A program made the position numbers and the translations under genes. A stretch of DNA of 64,000 bases from Virgibacillus dokdonensis (GTDB taxonomy: Bacteria > Bacillota > Bacilli > Bacillales > Amphibacillaceae). The DNA lies in assembly GCF_900166595.1 (NCBI RefSeq), contig NZ_LT745763.1, positions 3,702,888 to 3,766,887 of the forward strand, in the 5' to 3' direction. The notes beneath the pieces are model-generated. The model searched no databases. It was not told the DNA's origin and saw only the letters and a list, made by a program, of their open reading frames with translations. Positions 28,008-39,444 of this stretch are shown here, one piece after another. How positions within the stretch are numbered: position 1 is the stretch's first letter; the number at the start of each line of letters is the position of its first letter.

Positions 28008-28095
28008 AGAGAAACTTGGCTTATCTCCAAGTCTTATGGAGAAAAGCTTTTTTTCTTATACGATAAACCCTAATTTTATACTTTTTTATAGTATA
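28008..28095 (+). repeat. CA-family repeat with covarying hairpin
   Basis: GAGAAACTTGGCTTATCTCC, AAGTCTTATGGAG; the inner stem is CTCCA (28025-28029)/TGGAG (28037-28041) where most copies have CGCCA/TGGCG. It ends TTTTTTATAGTATAA next to the pyrG terminator. Confidence 0.85.
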
Positions 28096-28103
28096 AATAA
28101 AAT

Positions 28104-28138
28104 AAAAAAGGGAGCCGCCTACCTTCACCCCGACTCCC
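28104..28138 (-). terminator. Intrinsic terminator of pyrG
   Basis: GGGAG(TCGG) ... CTCCC stem on the minus strand followed by TTTTTTATTTTATT, about 30 bases after the pyrG stop. Confidence 0.8.
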
Positions 28139-28169
28139 GTTTCTAACATATCCCTTATTTATAGACTCC

Positions 28170-29825
<1,656 letters not shown>

Positions 29826-29970
29826 TTATTCAGTAAGCTGATTGCTTACTGGATGCCTAAGTACCACATGGGTATATAAAGTAAAGATTCTTACATGAAT
29901 CCATCGCTTAGGAGCTATTTTCTCTCACTTAACTTGTTTCGCATGCGTAACAAGCGGCATAAAACCCTAG

Positions 29971-30037
29971 CAAAAACAATAAAAGCGTCTCCCCAATCAA
30001 CCGAGGAAACGCTTTGTTAATTAAAATAAAAGAGCCC
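29971..30037 (-). promoter_or_regulatory. pyrG CTP-sensing attenuator (reiterative-transcription leader)
   Basis: The transcript is predicted to begin GGGCUC at 30037. It is followed by a hairpin, AAAGCGU-U-UCC ... GGA-G-ACGCUUU (30015-29982), then a U-tract, a classic terminator. In B. subtilis, low CTP makes polymerase pause at the first C and add extra Gs, which pair with the C/U-rich 5' arm (here UUUCCUC) and block termination. All required parts are visible in the same order. Confidence 0.85.
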
Positions 30038-30044
30038 AAGATAA

Positions 30045-30073
30045 ATTGTACTGACCTCATTAAAAAAAGTCAA
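30045..30073 (-). promoter_or_regulatory. pyrG promoter
   Basis: TTGACT (30073-30068), 17 bp, TACAAT (30050-30045) on the minus strand; the GGGC start lies 8 bases beyond the -10. Confidence 0.85.
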
Positions 30074-30129
30074 GGCTTTAAAGGATGTTTTAAATTTCCA
30101 GATGCATTGTATTCGTTATCCAATGTCGT

Positions 30130-30624
30130 TTAATTTCTATCCTCAGTTTCATCGTCATCGTCATACGCTTCATCCAAATCTTCATCATATGCTTCATCGT
30201 CAAAATCTTCGTCTAATTCTTCTGCATCATAATCTAGACCTATATCTAAATCATCATCTAAAATCTCAATATCCTCATCAACAATATCCAACTCATCTTC
30301 GTCTTTTTTCTTCTTTGCTTTTTTCTTTCTTTTCGGAGCAACATTTACTTCTTCATCCATTTTTTCTACAGGGTACCAACGCTTTAATCCCCACATATTT
30401 TCGCCAACAGTAAGAAATCTACCTTCAACATTTAAATCTGTATAAAATTGTGCAATCGCATCTTTCTTTTGCTTTTCTGTATAGCCTTTCAAATCTGCTA
30501 AACGATTAAATAAGTCTTTAAAGTGAAATGATTTTCTTTCTTCTGCCAGTAATAAGCTAGCCAACTCAATCATTGGCATTTTTTGAATTTCTTCGTGGCT
30601 ATATTGATTTAAGCTCACGGTCAT
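30130..30624 (-). CDS. rpoE: RNA polymerase delta subunit
   Basis: 164 residues: a folded N-terminal domain (about 1-90; HARE-HTH-like, LASLLLAEERKSFHFKDLFN) and a strongly acidic, Asp/Glu-rich disordered tail (about 105-164) preceded by a basic KRKKKAKKKK patch. Gram-positive specific; it speeds RNA polymerase recycling and raises promoter selectivity. Upstream of pyrG as in B. subtilis. Confidence 0.95.
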   Translation of the reverse strand: MTVSLNQYSHEEIQKMPMIELASLLLAEERKSFHFKDLFNRLADLKGYTEKQKKDAIAQFYTDLNVEGRFLTVGENMWGLKRWYPVEKMDEEVNVAPKRKKKAKKKKDEDELDIVDEDIEILDDDLDIGLDYDAEELDEDFDDEAYDEDLDEAYDDDDETEDRN

Positions 30625-30884
30625 GCACTCCCTTTAATTTATATTGATGGCTTCTATACCGTTTATTTCATAATAATGAGGTTGCATAATAGAAATGGTT
30701 CTCTGTTTGAACACGCACGAATAATATATTATGTAACCTACTTTTGTTCTATCCCTCTATTCTCTTTAATGGATATGAACAACATAATTGAAACCACTTT
30801 AACCATACCATACATTATAAACAAAATTATATAGTTTATGCTAGAGATAAAGCAGAAAAAATGCAAGTAAAATGTAGATAGTGA

Positions 30885-31075
30885 CCGCTACGGAAAAACA
30901 CTACGATTTCCATGGACTGGAGCTCAGACTCCTCGAAAGAAAACAGTTCGCTTTTTTCCTGGGGGGACTTTCCACTGCGCTTTCCCACCGGACAAGGGAA
31001 GCTGCGTCAGCGAAACATCGCATGAAGAAAATGACTGTTCATTTTCGAGGAGTCTCCGTGTTTTTCCTCCGCTAA
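30885..31075. repeat. Palindromic intergenic element D1
   Basis: About 190 bp with long imperfect inverted ends: GCTACGGAAAAACAC plus GACTCCTCGAAA on the left, and TTTTCGAGGAGTC plus GTGTTTTTCCTCCGC on the right. The centre is GC-rich. It resembles, from memory, palindromic repeats spread through Bacillaceae genomes. No coding frame in it looks real. The flanking 30625-30884 is AT-rich and empty. Confidence 0.7.
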
Positions 31076-31135
31076 CTTAATAGTATCAACTGTCGCTATT
31101 TTGGACTGTATCCGCTCGCTCTTACGCAATCCAAT

Positions 31136-31324
31136 CTACTTAACAAACGGATAGTGTATATTTCCATCATGCACCAAGGTATGTTGAAAGCAAAGCGACC
31201 CAAACGTGAACCATTTTTGTTCTTCTAGTTGGATTGTCCATCCTTGTTCTTGTTGCTTTTCTTTGATAACCTTGTTCGCCTGCACGAGCACTTTATACAT
31301 CACATATTGAAGACGTTCTTCCAA
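31136..31324 (-). CDS. Short hypothetical protein (doubtful)
   Basis: 62 residues from a TTG without a clear ribosome site. The sequence is amphipathic (QYVMYKVLVQANKVIKEKQQ) with an aromatic tail ending HYPFVK. The frame stays open upstream into a CA repeat. I do not recognise it; it may be a chance frame or a real small protein. Confidence 0.3.
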   Translation of the reverse strand: MEERLQYVMYKVLVQANKVIKEKQQEQGWTIQLEEQKWFTFGSLCFQHTLVHDGNIHYPFVK

Positions 31325-31355
31325 ACAGACTAAATCATATGATTTTTTATTTATG

Positions 31356-31445
31356 TTAGAAAAGCTTGTCTATCGTAAGCATTTATAACGATAGAACACC
31401 GTCGTTTTGCTTAAACTATAAATCTTAAAAAATCTATAGTGTGAA
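31356..31445 (+). repeat. CA-family repeat with rewritten hairpin
   Basis: TTAGAAAAGCTTGTC, then TATCGT (31371-31376) and ACGATA (31388-31393): a perfect 6-bp stem of a sequence unlike other copies. It ends AAATCTATAGTGTG. Confidence 0.8.
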
Positions 31446-31523
31446 AAAGAAAAACTTCGCATGAGAAACGTTATACTCATACAAAGCTTTTTGGTTTCCA
31501 ACGAGATGGTATGCCTGCTTTCT

Positions 31524-32150
31524 TTAGCTTTTATCGCTCAAGGATTTAGCCTGAATAGATTGTATTAGAAATTGAATTTGGCTATCCATGTAAGTCTCCA
31601 GTGTAAATTGCTTTTGTAACATCCATCTCCGAAATCCCCACATCTGCCCTTGAATAAAAATATTATTGGCAAGGAGTTGCCGCTCATTCGAGTTCAAGGA
31701 ATGAGGAAAGCATTTAGCAATAACTCGCTCTAACATAGACACCATATCTTTTTCTTTCTGTAGCACATAATCTTTACTCTCTTTTTTTAGCGACTTTACT
31801 TCTTGGTACATAATGATGACTTCTTCTTGCATGTCATCCATTAAATAAAAATAGGAACGAATTACATTAATAAAATGCGCCAAGGAAGAATTATCAGGAT
31901 CAATTTGTGCTTCTAAACGTTCACGTACCTGTAAATAAATAGAGTCACATACAAGAAATAGAATGTCTTCTTTTGTACGAATGTATTCATATAAAGTTCC
32001 GATGCTAAACCCGGCTTCTTTGGCAATTTCTCTTGTTGTTGTCCGATGGAACCCCTTTTTTTCAAACAAACTAATCGCGGATCTAATAATTTGATTCCGT
32101 CGCTTCTCAATTAACGACGGATCTTTGATGGAAGAAAGGATCGAGTTCAT
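31524..32150 (-). CDS. TetR/AcrR family regulator of the fatty-acid degradation genes
   Basis: 208 residues from the ATG at 32150 (AAGGAG, 8-base spacing; a GTG three codons earlier overlaps the site). The N-terminal HTH is IIRSAISLFEKKGFHRTTTR, then EIAKEAGFSIGTLYEYIRTK, and the C-terminal half is all-helical. It is the last gene of the thiolase-HBD-dehydrogenase-dehydrogenase run, so it most likely represses these genes and is released by acyl-CoA, like B. subtilis FadR. The operator was not identified. Confidence 0.85.
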   Translation of the reverse strand: MNSILSSIKDPSLIEKRRNQIIRSAISLFEKKGFHRTTTREIAKEAGFSIGTLYEYIRTKEDILFLVCDSIYLQVRERLEAQIDPDNSSLAHFINVIRSYFYLMDDMQEEVIIMYQEVKSLKKESKDYVLQKEKDMVSMLERVIAKCFPHSLNSNERQLLANNIFIQGQMWGFRRWMLQKQFTLETYMDSQIQFLIQSIQAKSLSDKS

Positions 32151-32294
32151 TTCCTTCACTCCTTCCCGTTAGGTACTTGGATTCCCACATGCGGCAGTAG
32201 CTAATAGCTTAAAACACAAGCTATACGAACGACATCACACACATTGTAAACAGATGTCACCTTACAGTCCGTTTCGTGTTAAAGAGTTAAGATA

Positions 32295-33434
32295 TCATTT
32301 TGTAAGCATCCTACCAATGACGAGACGTTGAATTTCATTTGTTCCTTCATATATTTGGGTGATTTTTGCATCTCGCATGTATCGTTCGACAGGATAATCT
32401 TTCGTATATCCGTAACCACCAAATATTTGTACAGCCTCCACCGTAATCCTCATCGCGGCATCACCTGCGAACAACTTCGACATAGCAGAAGCCTTTCCGT
32501 ATTCCATACCCTGTGATTCCAACCAAGCTGCTTGATACGTCAGTAAGCGAGCAGCTTCTACCTCTGTAGCCATGTCTGCTAATTTAAACGAAATACCTTG
32601 ATTTGCTGCAATTGGCTTACCAAATTGTACCCTTTCCTTGGCATACGTGGTCGCAGCATCCAAAGCACCTTGCGCAATTCCTAATGCCTGTGCCGCAATA
32701 CCATTTCGCCCACCATCTAACGTGCTCATTGCTATTTTAAACCCTTCCCCTTCGTTACCAAGTCGATTTGCTTTTGGTATACGGCAATTTTCAAAAATTA
32801 ATTCCGTTGTCGGTGAAGATCGAATTCCGAGCTTTTTTTCTTTTTTACCAAATGAAAATCCTTTTGTTCCTTTTTCAACGATAAATGCTGTAATACCTTT
32901 ATGCTTAGCATCAGCGTCTGTTTTAGCAAAAACAATATACATATCTGCTACCTCGCCGTTGGTAATCCACACTTTATTACCGTTTAAAATGTAACTGTCT
33001 CCATCTTCTTTTGCAGTTGTTGACATAGACACAACATCACTTCCCGCAGCAGGTTCGGATAAAGCATAGGCACCTAACGCCTTTCCAGTTGCTAAGCGAT
33101 GCAAAAAGTTGTGCTTTTGTTCTTCTGAACCGTACTTATAAATTGGCCAACTCGCTAAAGATACATGCGCAGATAAAGTGACGCCTGTCGAAGCACATAC
33201 ACGTGACAGCTCTTCAACAGCTATAACATAACTCATATAATCAGAGCCAATCCCGCCATATTCTTCTGGCCAAGGAATTCCCGTTAGCCCAAGTTCTGCC
33301 ATCTGGTCAAAAATCACCCGATCAAATCGCTCTTCTTCATCTCGTTCTGCAGCTGAAGGTTCTACTTCATTTTCCGCAAATTCGCGTACCATTTTTTTTA
33401 GCATCTTTTGTTCATCCGTAAGATCAAAATTCAT
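32295..33434 (-). CDS. Acyl-CoA dehydrogenase (MmgC-like)
   Basis: 379 residues from the ATG at 33434, the second in-frame ATG, 8 bases from GGAGG. FAD-dependent oxidation of acyl-CoA to enoyl-CoA. Motifs [27 protein letters not shown] and, at the C-terminus, [19 protein letters not shown] with the catalytic Glu. It lies 14 bases after a second dehydrogenase gene, to which it is clearly paralogous. Substrate chain length cannot be read from sequence. Confidence 0.92.
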   Translation of the reverse strand: MNFDLTDEQKMLKKMVREFAENEVEPSAAERDEEERFDRVIFDQMAELGLTGIPWPEEYGGIGSDYMSYVIAVEELSRVCASTGVTLSAHVSLASWPIYKYGSEEQKHNFLHRLATGKALGAYALSEPAAGSDVVSMSTTAKEDGDSYILNGNKVWITNGEVADMYIVFAKTDADAKHKGITAFIVEKGTKGFSFGKKEKKLGIRSSPTTELIFENCRIPKANRLGNEGEGFKIAMSTLDGGRNGIAAQALGIAQGALDAATTYAKERVQFGKPIAANQGISFKLADMATEVEAARLLTYQAAWLESQGMEYGKASAMSKLFAGDAAMRITVEAVQIFGGYGYTKDYPVERYMRDAKITQIYEGTNEIQRLVIGRMLTK

Positions 33435-33447
33435 GGACATTTCCTCC

Positions 33448-34575
33448 TTATTGTTTGAGTAAATTTTTAGCTACCACCATGCGTTGAATTTCACTCGAGC
33501 CTTCGTATATTTCCGTAATTTTTGCGTCACGGAACAGTCGTTCAACAGGATAATCTTCCGTATAGCCGTAACCACCAAATATTTGCACCGCTTCAATGGC
33601 ATTATCTACAGCTACTTTAGAAGCGTGTAATTTAGCCATGGAAACTTCTTTCCCTGATGTCACACCACGCTCTACGAAATGAGTTGCTTGGTAGACGAGT
33701 AGTTTAGCCGCCTCTGTCCGAGTTGCCATGTCCGCTAATTTAAAGGAAATGCCTTGGTTTTCTGCAATTGACTTGCCAAATTGCTTTCGTTCTTTGGCAT
33801 ACTTTGTTGCCTGCTCTAGCGCTGCTTCACTTATTCCAAGCGCTTGAGCCGCTATACCAATTCTACCGATATTTAAATTATGCATGGCAATTTTAAACCC
33901 TTTTCCTTCTTCTCCCAAAAGTTGTTCTTTGCTAATGCGACAATTGTCAAACGTCAGTGTCACTGTATTGGATCCGTGTAGCCCCATTTTCTTCTCTGGT
34001 TTACCAATGATAAGCCCGGGAGTATCCCGCTCCACGATAAACGCACTAATTTCTCTTTCTCCTGTACGCGCAAAGGTGATATATGTATCAGCCACACCAC
34101 CATTTGTGATAAACACTTTCGACCCATTTAAAATGTATACCTCTCCGTCTTTCACAGCTTTTGTTTTTAGACTTGCTGCATCCGATCCTGCATTCGGCTC
34201 TGTTAAAGCAAAAGCCCCTAAATATTCACCACTTGCCAGTTTAGGAAGGTAAAAATCCTTTTGCTGTTCCGTACCAAAATAAAGAATCGGATTCGTTCCA
34301 ACAGATGTATGGACGGATAAAATAACACCTACCGTTGCACTCACCTTTGATATCTCATGAATGGTTTGAATATACGCAGTGTAATCCATTCCTGCTCCGC
34401 CATATTTCTCTGGAATAGGAATTCCCATTAGTCCAAGCTCTCCCATTTGCTTGACGACTTCTATTGGAAAGCGATCCTCCTCTTCCATAAGAGGTACCGC
34501 CTTCAAGATTTCGGTTTGCGCAAAATCTCTCACCATTTTATTTAGCATTTGTTGCTCGTCGGTCCAACGCAGCAT
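33448..34575 (-). CDS. acdA: Acyl-CoA dehydrogenase (AcdA-like)
   Basis: 375 residues, GGGGGA site. Same fold and motifs as its neighbour: [32 protein letters not shown] and [15 protein letters not shown] with catalytic Glu. Electrons pass to ETF and on through the FadF-like protein at 37333-39444. Tandem dehydrogenases of differing specificity are common in Bacillus fatty-acid operons. Confidence 0.92.
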   Translation of the reverse strand: MLRWTDEQQMLNKMVRDFAQTEILKAVPLMEEEDRFPIEVVKQMGELGLMGIPIPEKYGGAGMDYTAYIQTIHEISKVSATVGVILSVHTSVGTNPILYFGTEQQKDFYLPKLASGEYLGAFALTEPNAGSDAASLKTKAVKDGEVYILNGSKVFITNGGVADTYITFARTGEREISAFIVERDTPGLIIGKPEKKMGLHGSNTVTLTFDNCRISKEQLLGEEGKGFKIAMHNLNIGRIGIAAQALGISEAALEQATKYAKERKQFGKSIAENQGISFKLADMATRTEAAKLLVYQATHFVERGVTSGKEVSMAKLHASKVAVDNAIEAVQIFGGYGYTEDYPVERLFRDAKITEIYEGSSEIQRMVVAKNLLKQ

Positions 34576-34605
34576 ATTGTTTTCCCCCTCGATCTTTACA
34601 AGTTT

Positions 34606-35457
34606 TTATGTATACACATAAAAACCTCGACCTGTTTTTTTACCTAACCATCCCGCTTGCACATATTGCTTAAGTAACGGGCAAGGTCGGTATTTACTAT
34701 CGGAAAAGCCTTCATGCAGTACCTCCATAATGTACAAACATGTATCCAAACCAATAAAGTCAGCGAGTGTTAACGGACCCATCGGATGATTCATACCTAG
34801 TTTCATCGATGTATCTATATCTTCTGCCGTAGCAACTCCTTCTTGTAATGTATAAATAGCCTCGTTAATCATTGGCATTAATATACGGTTGGAAACAAAA
34901 CCTGGGAAATCCGCGACAGTAACTGGCGTTTTATGTAATGCTCTCGCCATTTGCTCAACTTTAAAATAGGTTTCATCACTTGTTTGTAATCCCCGAATAA
35001 TTTCCACCAACTCCATAATTGGAACCGGATTCATAAAATGCATGCCAATCACCCGGTCAGGGCGATTCGTCGCAGATGCTAGTTTAGTAATTGGCAAAGA
35101 TGACGTATTAGAAGCTAAAATAGTACGTGCTGGCGCTAATTGGTCCAACTCTTTAAAAATAGCCGCTTTTGCATCCATATTTTCGATGACAGCCTCAATA
35201 ACGATATCCGCCTTTTCCACAGCTTCTACCTTCTCTGCACGTTGCAATCTTTGCAGCGTTTCATCACGTTGTTCTTCCGTTATTCGTTCTTTTTCAAAAG
35301 CTCGTTGTACAAACGTGTGAATTCTTTTCATACCATTATCCAATGATGCGACATGTTTATCATATACGACTACATGAAACCCAGCTTGAGCACAGACCTG
35401 GGCAATTCCTGCCCCCATTTGCCCAGCGCCTATGACCATCACTTGTTTAATATCCAA
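34606..35457 (-). CDS. mmgB: 3-hydroxybutyryl-CoA dehydrogenase
   Basis: 283 residues: N-terminal Rossmann NAD domain ([20 protein letters not shown], residues 7-26) and a C-terminal dimerisation domain containing [15 protein letters not shown]. The catalytic His lies in [16 protein letters not shown]. Oxidises 3-hydroxyacyl-CoA to 3-ketoacyl-CoA. Preceded by the thiolase gene with a 19-base gap. Confidence 0.93.
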   Translation of the reverse strand: MDIKQVMVIGAGQMGAGIAQVCAQAGFHVVVYDKHVASLDNGMKRIHTFVQRAFEKERITEEQRDETLQRLQRAEKVEAVEKADIVIEAVIENMDAKAAIFKELDQLAPARTILASNTSSLPITKLASATNRPDRVIGMHFMNPVPIMELVEIIRGLQTSDETYFKVEQMARALHKTPVTVADFPGFVSNRILMPMINEAIYTLQEGVATAEDIDTSMKLGMNHPMGPLTLADFIGLDTCLYIMEVLHEGFSDSKYRPCPLLKQYVQAGWLGKKTGRGFYVYT

Positions 35458-35476
35458 TTCCTCTCCCCCTTGTTAA

Positions 35477-36664
35477 TTACTGTTTAGGTACTTCGATTAA
35501 AACAGCGTCACCTTGACCTCCTCCGCTACAAATTGCAGCAATGCCAAGTCCACCCCCACGTCGTTTAAGCTCATAAATAAGCGTTAGAATAATCCGCGCT
35601 CCACTTGCACCGATTGGATGACCCAATGCAACTGCCCCACCATTTACATTCACCTTTTCCGGATCAATCCCGGCAATTTTGCCACTCGCTAATGCCACTG
35701 CAGCAAACGCTTCATTAATTTCAAATAAATCAATTTCTTCTTTGGAATACCCCGTTTTTTCCAATAATTGATTAATAACTAGACCTGGTGTTTTCGGAAA
35801 ATCTTCTGCAGGAACAGCAATTTCCGTATGCCCTTTTATAACTGCTAATGCTTCTTTTCCAAGTTCAGAAGCTTTTTCATCTGACATAACAACAAATGCA
35901 CATGCACCATCATTTATCCCCGGAGCATTCCCTGCGGTGATCGTACCATCTCGGTCAAATGCCGATCGAAGCTTCGCTAGTTTTTCTATGCTCGTATCTT
36001 TTCTTGGAGCTTCATCTTGATCGACAATAATTGGCCCCCCCCTACGTTGTGGCACTTCCATAGCTACAATCTCTTCAGCAAACTTGCCATCCTCTATCGC
36101 TTCTACAGCACGTTGATGGCTGCGATACGCCCATTCATCCTGTTCCTCTCGCGTTAAATCATACTCTGCTGCTGTCGTATTGCCATACGTTCCCATATGC
36201 ACACCATGGAAAGAACAAGTCAATCCATCATGTACCATCATATCGACAACTTTCTTGTCACCCATTCGATTACCCCAACGAGCATCTGGTAAAAAGTATG
36301 GAGCATTACTCATGCTCTCCATCCCACCAGCAACAATGATATCTTCATCTCCTAAACGAATAAGCTGGTTTGCTAATGTAACACTTCGTAATCCCGAGGC
36401 ACATACCTTGTTCACCGTTTCTGTCTTCACTTCCCAAGGAATTCCTGCTTCCCTGGCTGCTTGTCTAGAAGGAATTTGCCCTTGACCGCCCTGTAAAACA
36501 TTTCCTATAATTACCTCATCTACATCACTACCAGTTATATGGGCACGTTTTAATGCTTCTTCAATAGCCTTCCCCCCTAACTGTGAAGCGGTAAAAGGTT
36601 GTAGTGCACCACCAAACTTTCCAAACGGAGTCCTAGCTCCAGATACAATCACTGCTTCTCTCAT
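35477..36664 (-). CDS. mmgA: Acetyl-CoA acetyltransferase (thiolase)
   Basis: 395 residues. The acyl-enzyme Cys is in [14 protein letters not shown], the His in [11 protein letters not shown] and the second Cys in CSGGGQGDA, the full thiolase set. Cleaves or forms acetoacetyl-CoA. First gene of a five-gene run ending in the TetR gene; its promoter must lie in the repeat-rich region upstream of 36664. Confidence 0.95.
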   Translation of the reverse strand: MREAVIVSGARTPFGKFGGALQPFTASQLGGKAIEEALKRAHITGSDVDEVIIGNVLQGGQGQIPSRQAAREAGIPWEVKTETVNKVCASGLRSVTLANQLIRLGDEDIIVAGGMESMSNAPYFLPDARWGNRMGDKKVVDMMVHDGLTCSFHGVHMGTYGNTTAAEYDLTREEQDEWAYRSHQRAVEAIEDGKFAEEIVAMEVPQRRGGPIIVDQDEAPRKDTSIEKLAKLRSAFDRDGTITAGNAPGINDGACAFVVMSDEKASELGKEALAVIKGHTEIAVPAEDFPKTPGLVINQLLEKTGYSKEEIDLFEINEAFAAVALASGKIAGIDPEKVNVNGGAVALGHPIGASGARIILTLIYELKRRGGGLGIAAICSGGGQGDAVLIEVPKQ

Positions 36665-36742
36665 AACTTATTAATCACTCCTTTATTTTGATTGAACGCT
36701 CGCTCATCGTTTCATTCGGAATATGTTCAAAAAGCTAGTTAC

Positions 36743-36835
36743 TTAGAAAAACTTGGCTTGTCGCCAAGTCCTTATGGCGAAAGGCGTAGTTTTTCTGATA
36801 CTATAAACCATTAAACTTATACTTTCCTATAGTGG
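36743..36835 (+). repeat. CA-family repeat, near-consensus copy
   Basis: Full element. Outer stem AGAAAAAC (36745-36752)/GTTTTTCT (36789-36796). Hairpin 1 is CTTGGC (36752-36757)/GCCAAG (36763-36768). Hairpin 2 is CGCCA (36762-36766)/TGGCG (36775-36779). Tail TTATACTTTCCTATAGT. Confidence 0.9.
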
Positions 36836-36837
36836 AA

Positions 36838-37050
36838 TAAAGGCTCGGGGCGCCCGGTTAGCAACGTAGCGACTGGAACGAATCAACGAAAGTTTTAGGA
36901 ATCATGCTCCTGCAACAGGAGTATGCCGGCGCCCTCCGGCAAGCCCGTCTTTAGTCGGCCTTCCTATTTAGAACGAACCGATGATGACTTATCCGTAGGG
37001 CGATTTCGCGAAGTCGCCTAGTTGCTGGACGCTGGAGCCGGACATGGTTA
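36838..37050 (+). repeat. B-family structured repeat, copy B3 (long form)
   Basis: As B1, plus an inserted arm with two perfect hairpins, CTCCTG-CAA-CAGGAG and GCCGG-N6-CCGGC. Outer GGCTC (36842-36846)/GAGCC (37035-37039). Internal GGCGA (36999-37003)/TCGCC (37014-37018). Confidence 0.85.
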
Positions 37051-37081
37051 TTTCGTTGAACGTATGCCAAAGCAACAAATT

Positions 37082-37132
37082 TTACACTTTCTTATACTAT
37101 AAATCTAAAAGCTTTATCCTTTCCTATAGTGG
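37082..37132 (+). repeat. CA-family repeat, 3' half
   Basis: ACTTTCTTATACTATAAATC, then TTTATCCTTTCCTATAGT. It follows B3 directly, so B3 is bracketed by CA-type tails on both sides. Confidence 0.8.
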
Positions 37133-37202
37133 TAAATATTCTATAGACTATTAGAATAACAGGTATTGTGCAATATTCGAAGTGTTTTTATTGCAAATTT
37201 GT

Positions 37203-37296
37203 TAGAAAAACTTGGCTTGTCGCCAAGTCTTATCGCGAAAGCCTTTGTTTTTCTTTATACGATAAACCCCAGAACTTTGTACTTTCCTATGGTAAG
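37203..37296 (+). repeat. CA-family repeat, full copy
   Basis: AGAAAAACTTGGCTTGTCGC, CAAGTCTTATCGCG, GTTTTTCTTTATACGATAAA, TGTACTTTCCTATGGT. Ends shortly before the stop codon of the FadF-like gene. Confidence 0.9.
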
Positions 37297-37332
37297 CAGT
37301 TAAAGACAATTTCACGCTGTCACACCATTCTA

Positions 37333-39444
37333 TTAAGCGGATTTTATTTGTTCTTCATTACATACAGAAATAGCTAAAATCTCTGCTACATCCATCGTGC
37401 TAATATCCTCTTCTACTTCTTTCGCTTTTGTACCATCACTGATCATCGTTAAACAATACGGGCATGCACTAGAAATCATGTTCGGCTTAACCGCTAACGC
37501 TTGCTCTGTACGCGCAACATTAATACGATTTCCTGTCGTTTCCTCAGCCCACATTAACCCACCACCTGCTCCACAGCACATCCCATTTTCTCTCGTACGT
37601 TGCATTTCTACCAATTCTAACCCTGGAATAGCTTGGAGAATCTCCCGCGGCGGATCGTATACGCCATTATACCTTCCTAGGTAACAAGAATCATGGTATG
37701 TCAGCCTTTGGTTAATCGCTTTTTGAGGCTTCAACTTCCCTTCTATCAATAAATCATATAATAATTGGGTATGGTGGTAGACTTCCGCTTCAAATCCAAA
37801 ATCTGGATACTCATTTTTAAAAATATTGTATGCATGTGGATCAATCGTAACTATTTTTTTCACATCATTTTTCGTAAATTCTCTAATATTTTTCTCCGCT
37901 ATTTCCTGGAATAAGAACTCATTCCCTATCCGACGAGCTGTGTCTCCAGAATTCGCTTCTTTATTTCCTAAAATCGCAAAGCTCACACCAGCTTGGTTTA
38001 ATAACTTGGCAAACGCAATAGCAATTTTTTGACTCCGGTTATCATATGCTCCCATAGAACTAACCCAAAATAAGTATTCGAAATCTTTGCCTTCTTTACT
38101 TAATTCTTTCATCGTTGGTATGTGCACAGACTCATCTTGTTCACGCCACTTGATGCGATCTTTTTTCGATAATCCCCATGGATTGCCTTGTCGCTCAATA
38201 TTCATAACTGCTCGTTGAACATCTTGATCCATCTTTCCCTCTGTCATGACCAAGTACCTGCGCATATCGATTATCGTTCCTACATGCTCATTGTTAACAG
38301 GGCAGGCATCTTCGCAGTTGCGGCACGTTGTACAACCAGCCAATTCTTCTTCTGTAATGACATCGCCAATTAAACTTGCGCTTTGCACAGTGGCAGCAGC
38401 CTCTTGTTTTGCAGTGGCTTGATTGCCCGTAGTGTTGGCAAATGCATAGGCTGGGACCCATGGCGACTTTCCAGTAATTGCTGCGCCTTTTTCTGTTAAA
38501 TGATCTCGTACTTTAATCATAATATCCATTGGCGATAGCATTTTCCCTGTACCTGCAGCAGGACAAACATCTGTACATCTACCGCATTCTACACATGCAT
38601 AAAAATCAATCATTTGATGCTGTTCAAAATCTTCCACTTTCCCAACACCGAATGCGATCTCTTCTTCCTCTTGATCTTCGTCCATATCAAAATCAATTTT
38701 CTTTAACTTACCTGGTACACGCTTACTTAAAAACACATTAATTGGTGCAGCAATTAAATGGGCATGCTTGGATTGTGGGACGTAAACAAGGAACACAAGG
38801 ATTGTGATCGTATGAATCCACCAAGCGACATAAAATAATACCATAGCAGCAGTAGATGACAACCAAGAAAACGCCATCGCAATGACACTTGCAACGGGCT
38901 CCGTCCACGTTACATCATGACCGTGCCATAATAATGCCATTCCATTTCCAAATAACACAGAGATCATTAATGTACCAATAAACAATAAAACTAAACCTGC
39001 CTTAAACCCGCGTTTAAGACGGACAAGTTTTTCAATATAACGGCGATAAAAAGCCCATATCACCGCTACAAGAATCATTAATGTTACTAATTCCTGAAAA
39101 AATACAAACCCTGGATAAAGCGGCCCAAAAGGTAAGTGGTTTCCAGGTGATAAACCCTTAATAAACATGTCCATCGCACCAAATTGTACGAGAATAAATC
39201 CATAAAACATCATGACATGAATAATGCCAGATTTTTTATCCTTTAAAAGTTTCGACTGACCAAAAACAATTTTCCCTATTCTTCTGAATCGCTCTTTAAA
39301 CTCCCCATCAAACTCTGACTTTTTCCCTAAACGAATATAAGCCACCCGTGTAGCTACGACTTTTGCAAATAAGTACACCCCATAAATCGTAATGACGGTA
39401 AACGCAATGGCATTTACTAACAAAAATGTATTCACTTCACTCAC
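37333..39444 (-). CDS. fadF: FadF-like iron-sulfur oxidoreductase (ETF:menaquinone electron transfer)
   Basis: 703 residues. An N-terminal membrane part of about six helices (1-250, nitrate-reductase-gamma-like) precedes two 4Fe-4S motifs (CVECGRCTDVCP and CTTCRNCEDACP, about 280-390) and two HdrD-type CCG domains (SCYLGRYN and GMCCGAGGG, about 600-660). Probably takes electrons from acyl-CoA dehydrogenases via ETF to the quinone pool. Transcribed towards the thiolase run, consistent with a shared pathway. Confidence 0.92.
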   Translation of the reverse strand: MSEVNTFLLVNAIAFTVITIYGVYLFAKVVATRVAYIRLGKKSEFDGEFKERFRRIGKIVFGQSKLLKDKKSGIIHVMMFYGFILVQFGAMDMFIKGLSPGNHLPFGPLYPGFVFFQELVTLMILVAVIWAFYRRYIEKLVRLKRGFKAGLVLLFIGTLMISVLFGNGMALLWHGHDVTWTEPVASVIAMAFSWLSSTAAMVLFYVAWWIHTITILVFLVYVPQSKHAHLIAAPINVFLSKRVPGKLKKIDFDMDEDQEEEEIAFGVGKVEDFEQHQMIDFYACVECGRCTDVCPAAGTGKMLSPMDIMIKVRDHLTEKGAAITGKSPWVPAYAFANTTGNQATAKQEAAATVQSASLIGDVITEEELAGCTTCRNCEDACPVNNEHVGTIIDMRRYLVMTEGKMDQDVQRAVMNIERQGNPWGLSKKDRIKWREQDESVHIPTMKELSKEGKDFEYLFWVSSMGAYDNRSQKIAIAFAKLLNQAGVSFAILGNKEANSGDTARRIGNEFLFQEIAEKNIREFTKNDVKKIVTIDPHAYNIFKNEYPDFGFEAEVYHHTQLLYDLLIEGKLKPQKAINQRLTYHDSCYLGRYNGVYDPPREILQAIPGLELVEMQRTRENGMCCGAGGGLMWAEETTGNRINVARTEQALAVKPNMISSACPYCLTMISDGTKAKEVEEDISTMDVAEILAISVCNEEQIKSA

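Noticed and set aside
30102..30413. 103-codon plus-strand His/Leu-rich frame
   Set aside because: Antisense of the Asp/Glu-rich rpoE tail; such frames arise from GAT/GAA-rich DNA.
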